DNA from: Prevotellaceae bacterium
GTDB lineage: Bacteria; Bacteroidota; Bacteroidia; Bacteroidales; UBA932
Direction of reading: 5' to 3'
Length of the DNA stretch: 16,704 nucleotides
Assembly (NCBI GenBank): GCA_031257655.1
Contig: JAIROF010000020.1
Location: 1-16,704 of the forward strand
Position numbers and translations under genes: made by a program. Below are positions 14,341 through 16,704 of the stretch, one piece after another. Numbering within the stretch: position 1 is the stretch's first letter; each line of letters starts with the position of its first letter. Below the pieces are notes generated by a model. That model did not search any database and was not told the origin of the DNA. It was given only the letters and a program-made list of their open reading frames with translations.

Positions 14341-15289
14341 GCGTCCAATCCAAATGGGGCAGGCGCTGCTTGAGCTGCAGGAGGTGTTGCTGCTGCGCCT
14401 TCAAAAAATTCCGGTACTCCGGCGTGTCGCGGTTAAGCGGGCGGTGCGCCTTGGCGGCGAGCAGCTGCTTTACCTCATCCATTGTTTTCATCGCGCTTTC
14501 GCTAAAGGCGGCCTGCGCAAACTTCTCCCAGATGTACTCCACCGCCACCTCCGAGGGGTGAAGCATGTCGCCGGCGTAAAACCGGTAGTCGCGCAGCTCG
14601 TCATGCATGATTTCGTAGGCGGGGAAGTAGGAGGCGTTTTCTGTTTTTTGCAGCGTTTGCTCCACCGCAAGCAGCAGCGCGGCCTTGCTCAGCTGGTTGC
14701 CGTGTGCGCCATCCTTCCAGTGGCGGATGGGGCTTACGGTGAAAATGACGTGCACGCTTGGGTTTTTGCTCCGCGCGCGGCGCACCATGTCGCAGAGCGC
14801 GGCGGCGGTTTCGCTTGGCGAAAGAAAGCATCGCTCAAACTCCCGGTCGGGCATTTTGTGGCAGCACGCCGCCACCTCCCCCGTTTCCCGCAGCCGGTAC
14901 ACCCACGAGGCGCCCAGCGTTACTATCAGCAAGTCGGCCGTTTTCAGCCCCCACGCCCCGCGAAAAATGCTTTCGTTAATTCGGCGCAGGCACTCGTCCC
15001 TGTCGGGGTGGGCAAAGCGGCTATGGTGCGTGTGGCTAAACCACAGCCCGTGCCCGTAGCGCAGGTCGGATGCCGTGAGCAGGCGCTTTTCGGCCATCCG
15101 CAGCAGGCTCTGCGCCACCGATACGGGGTTGTACAGCACGCCAAAGGGGTTGCTCATGGCGGCAAATTTGAGGCGTTGCAGCCGCTCGGCAATGCTCACG
15201 GCAAAGCACGAGCCTACCAGCAGCACCTTATGCTCGTAGCCCAGCTTGAGCGGCATGGGCGATACGGATATGGGCGTACGAAAATCCAC
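14312..15289 (-). CDS. GSCFA-domain protein (SGNH-hydrolase-like)
   Basis: The family is named for its GSCFA motif, present here as VGSCFA near residue 26, with Ser27 as the expected nucleophile. Other typical blocks are SNPFGVLYNP, LGASWVYRL, VSPIRHWKDGAHGNQLSKA and, near the end, GDMLHPS, which fits the Asp-x-x-His catalytic block of SGNH hydrolases. The proteins are thought to be esterase or acyltransferase-like; the substrate is unknown. I start it at GTG 15289 (325 residues), because this gives the usual N-terminus (FRTPISVSP) and sits about 15 bases below the start site predicted from the promoter at 15313-15320. The frame is open further upstream, with ATG at 15325 and TTG at 15355, but the first would overlap the promoter. 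No signal peptide is visible. First gene of the operon with the CXXC protein and dprA. Confidence 0.9.
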   Translation of the reverse strand: MDFRTPISVSPMPLKLGYEHKVLLVGSCFAVSIAERLQRLKFAAMSNPFGVLYNPVSVAQSLLRMAEKRLLTASDLRYGHGLWFSHTHHSRFAHPDRDECLRRINESIFRGAWGLKTADLLIVTLGASWVYRLRETGEVAACCHKMPDREFERCFLSPSETAAALCDMVRRARSKNPSVHVIFTVSPIRHWKDGAHGNQLSKAALLLAVEQTLQKTENASYFPAYEIMHDELRDYRFYAGDMLHPSEVAVEYIWEKFAQAAFSESAMKTMDEVKQLLAAKAHRPLNRDTPEYRNFLKAQQQHLLQLKQRLPHLDWTHEEAFFAKY

Positions 15290-15312
15290 GGCGGTATTTT
15301 TTTTTATTAGCG

Positions 15313-15320
15313 CAAAAGTA
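15313..15320 (-). promoter_or_regulatory. -7 element of the GSCFA-CXXC-dprA operon promoter
   Basis: The minus strand reads TACTTTTG, matching TAnnTTTG. The -33 region has only a weak T-rich match. Initiation near 15305 would leave a short A-rich leader (run of A, then TACCGCC) before the GTG at 15289. Confidence 0.5.
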
Positions 15321-15404
15321 GGCATTATTTTTTGCGCAGAAAAGCCATTCGGCAAATTAAATGTTGAATTTTATGCTCCGCGCAGCCGAAAATGGCGATG
15401 CGGT

Positions 15405-15436
15405 TTTGTGGCGCGTTGACAATTATGCTACCTTTG
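15405..15436 (+). promoter_or_regulatory. Bacteroidota-type promoter upstream of tandem repeats
   Basis: TTTG (15405-15408), 20 bases, then TACCTTTG (15429-15436) match the consensus exactly. It points rightward, away from the GSCFA operon, into the repeat region 15459-15882. No good gene follows before the next promoters at 15940, so it may drive a non-coding or repeat transcript. Confidence 0.55.
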
Positions 15437-15458
15437 CCAAAATTTCGCGACTTCTGTT

Positions 15459-15540
15459 GACGATTTTACCATAAATTCCGTCAACCAAATGGCGATTTTG
15501 CTATAAATTTCGTCAGCCAAATGACGATTTTACCATTGCA
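15459..15540 (+). repeat. 32-bp tandem repeat, 2.5 copies, with internal inverted repeat
   Basis: Units are 15459-15490, 15491-15522 and a partial copy from 15523. Copies one and two differ at 5 of 32 positions. Each unit starts (T)GACGATTTTACCATAAAT and ends CGTCAACCAAAT, so TTGACG and CGTCAA face each other inside a unit, and CGTCA/TGACG face each other across units. The layout would suit a repeated protein-binding site or small hairpins just below the promoter at 15405-15436. There are no spacers between units, so it is not a CRISPR array. Confidence 0.8.
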
Positions 15541-15643
15541 AAACAGCATGGAAACCATTGTAAGGGCTTTACAAAAGCCAATTGTCGAAAAAATGTTGCC
15601 AAACAAGGTAATGCTTGTTTGGCTAATTTTTTTTTGAGGTGCT

Positions 15644-15913
15644 ATGGGGCTGTCAAACAATAAATATATCAATAATTTATTTCATTGTAAATGGTCGCCG
15701 CACGCGACGACCCTACACAAATCGACCATTTACGCCGACCATTTACGCCGACCATTTGTAGGGTCGTCGCGTGCGCCGACCATTTACGCCGACCATTTAC
15801 GCCAACCATTTGTAGGGTCGTCGCGTGCGGCGACCATTTACGCCGACCATTTACGCCAACCATTTGTAGGGTCGTCGCTGGCGAAAGTTGAATCAACCAT
15901 GCCCCCTATCTAA
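15644..15913 (+). CDS. Doubtful ORF translating the 54-bp repeats
   Basis: ATG at 15644 has a clear ribosome site (TTGAGGTGCTATG), the same leader as the tiny ORFs at 3176 and 3344. The 89-residue product is mostly three 18-residue repeats of the type TIYADHLRQPFVGSSRAA encoded by the DNA repeats. The opposite strand is also open through the same repeats (15669-15896), which shows that openness here is a by-product of a 54-bp period. Translation is possible; a function is not supported. Confidence 0.2.
   Translation: MGLSNNKYINNLFHCKWSPHATTLHKSTIYADHLRRPFVGSSRAPTIYADHLRQPFVGSSRAATIYADHLRQPFVGSSLAKVESTMPPI
15688..15882. repeat. 54-bp tandem repeat, three copies, with a perfect inverted partial copy
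   Basis: Units are 15721-15774, 15775-15828 and 15829-15882. Each holds CGACCATTTACGC two or three times and then TTTGTAGGGTCGTCGCGTGC. The 30 bases at 15688-15717 are the exact reverse complement of 15811-15840, so a transcript could form a long hairpin. It appears to be a dispersed palindromic repeat that has expanded. Confidence 0.9.
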
Positions 15914-15939
15914 AAAAAAAGAAATTTCCCTCAATTTTT

Positions 15940-15971
15940 TTTGGAGATATTAAACAAAAACGCTACATTTG
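15940..15971 (+). promoter_or_regulatory. Upstream promoter of the leader RNA / adhesin gene
   Basis: TTTG (15940-15943), 20 bases, then TACATTTG (15964-15971) give an exact TTTG / TAnnTTTG match. Its -7 element doubles as the -33 element of the next promoter. Confidence 0.65.
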
Positions 15972-15998
15972 CCCCATTGATAATGCAAACTAAATTTG
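15968..15998 (+). promoter_or_regulatory. Downstream promoter of the leader RNA / adhesin gene
   Basis: TTTG (15968-15971), 19 bases, then TAAATTTG (15991-15998). Transcription would begin near 16005, giving a leader of about 275 nt before the adhesin ATG. Confidence 0.65.
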
Positions 15999-16039
15999 TG
16001 CATAAAATGAAGAGATAAAAATTTGAACTACACGTAATT

Positions 16040-16218
16040 GAGCTTTTAGCTCTTATTCTCATCTATCGAAATCTACCAAATTTCTTGTCCGAGAATAAGT
16101 TGCGAGGGTTCACGTCTTCGGGCGTGGACTGTTTGCGCTTATTTGGGCAAATGGTTTTGGTAGAACCACGATAGATAAATAAGCAATCACGAACAGCTTC
16201 ACGCTTTTTTTATTGCTT
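16040..16218 (+). ncRNA. Structured leader RNA, possible pseudoknotted cis-regulator, family not recognised
   Basis: Perfect helices are readable by eye. A: gagct/agctc, 16040-16044 with 16048-16052. B: 9 bp, 16052-16060 with 16091-16099. C: 8 bp, 16061-16068 with 16169-16176. D: 8 bp, 16073-16080 with 16156-16163. E: 16108-16116 with 16121-16129, closed by a C(UUCG)G tetraloop. F: 5 bp, 16132-16136 with 16147-16151. G: 7 bp, 16181-16187 with 16212-16218, followed by a G-rich stretch. B crosses C and D, so the RNA either forms a pseudoknot or switches between two folds. A T7 run lies at 16205-16211. It lies between two strong promoters and the adhesin ATG at 16283, so a cis-regulatory leader is the simplest reading; an independent small RNA is possible. 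The helices are seen directly; the function is inference. Confidence 0.65.
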
Positions 16219-16282
16219 GGGGGTAAGAGGCAAAATCGAATAAAAAATGCAGATTTCTTAACCCAGCTAATAAAAAAACAAA

Positions 16283-16704
16283 ATGAAAACTATCAGCTCT
16301 TTCGTAGCCCGCCCGGCGGGCAAAGCTACCCGAACGGGTATGCGTACAGCAGCGGCAACGGCCATCGTATCGGCCATGCTGCTGAGCACAAATGCAGCGG
16401 CGCAGTTCTCCGGCGGCGCGGGAACGGCGCAAGCCCCCTACCTCATTACCAACGCCACCCAGCTGAGCATGGTGCGAAGCTTTGTGGGGGCGGAGCACAC
16501 CGACAAGTACTTCCGCTTGGCAAACGCTATTGACCTTGCGGGCGCCAGCTGGACCCCCATAGGCACGGAGGCGAACAGGTTTACAGGACATTTACACGGT
16601 GGCGGCTATAAAGTTACAGGCTTTACAGGAAACTTATTTGACTACAACAGCGGGGCTATCGACAGCTTAGGCGTATCCGGCGGCTTGGCTGGCTACAATG
16701 AAGG
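16283..16704 (+). CDS. Secreted GLUG-type adhesin-like protein, N-terminal part (runs off window)
   Basis: ATG at 16283 follows an A-rich, Bacteroidota-style leader with no classic ribosome site; starts further left in the frame have no signal peptide. The 140 residues visible begin with a long signal peptide (basic n-region MKTISSFVARPAGKATRTGMR, core AATAIVSAMLLSTNAAA, cleavage before QFSGG). Then comes the pattern seen in Bacteroidota surface proteins with GLUG-like repeats: GGAGTAQAPYLITNATQLSMV, KYFRLANAIDLAGASWTPIG, FTGHLHGGGYKVTGF, then GLAGYN. Such proteins are usually long, repetitive, exported beta-helix adhesins, often with a type IX secretion tail, which cannot be checked because the gene continues beyond 16704. 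It is controlled from tandem promoters and a structured leader RNA. Confidence 0.85.
   Translation, partial: MKTISSFVARPAGKATRTGMRTAAATAIVSAMLLSTNAAAQFSGGAGTAQAPYLITNATQLSMVRSFVGAEHTDKYFRLANAIDLAGASWTPIGTEANRFTGHLHGGGYKVTGFTGNLFDYNSGAIDSLGVSGGLAGYNE

Noticed and set aside
15459..15882. Possible CRISPR array from regular repeats
   Set aside because: The 32-bp and 54-bp units are directly joined tandem repeats with no unique spacers, and no cas gene is present.

Overview
The window looks like chromosomal DNA of an uncultured member of the Bacteroidota, probably Bacteroidales. The evidence is several exact Bacteroidota-type promoters (TTTG-N18..20-TAnnTTTG), a GSCFA-domain protein, a HisH with the KYNAGN N-terminus typical of this phylum, and PEGA, LPP20-like and FN3-like envelope proteins. 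Start codons other than ATG are common: TTG is the only workable start for hisH and dprA, and GTG is the likely start for the GSCFA gene and for a small gene next to hisH.

Layout. (1) 45-1060: remnant of an IS1634-like insertion sequence on the minus strand. Its transposase has an in-frame internal deletion but keeps its promoter and Shine-Dalgarno site. (2) 1061-1786: no gene; short tandem and dispersed repeats. (3) 1787-3138, minus strand: orphan hisH, preceded by a 54-codon unrecognised Cys-containing small gene. A 494-bp palindromic, MITE-like element (2554-3047), itself carrying a second hairpin element, separates these genes from what looks like their own promoter, ribosome site and ATG. 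(4) 3160-3360: inverted-repeat patch with two opposed tiny ORFs. (5) 3469-12589, plus strand: five exported proteins in a row. They are an N-terminal-domain plus TPR protein, an LPP20-like plus NTF2-like protein, a six-repeat PEGA protein with a barrel-like C-terminus (split by a one-base loss in an A-run), an FN3-like lipoprotein, and a transglutaminase-like cysteine enzyme with coiled-coil and proline-rich N-terminus. I infer one envelope system of unknown function. (6) 12835-15289, minus strand: GSCFA hydrolase, CXXC-20-CXXC membrane protein and dprA, probably one operon. (7) 15405-15913: a promoter followed by a 32-bp and a 54-bp tandem repeat array. (8) 15940-16704: two overlapping promoters, a roughly 275-nt leader RNA with long perfect helices that form a pseudoknot or two alternative folds, and the start of a secreted GLUG-type adhesin cut off by the window end.

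The signals most worth a second look are the leader RNA, the split hisH operon, the frameshifted PEGA gene inside the envelope cluster, and the repeat tracts that form the stop codons of genes in that cluster. No tRNA, rRNA or CRISPR array was seen.
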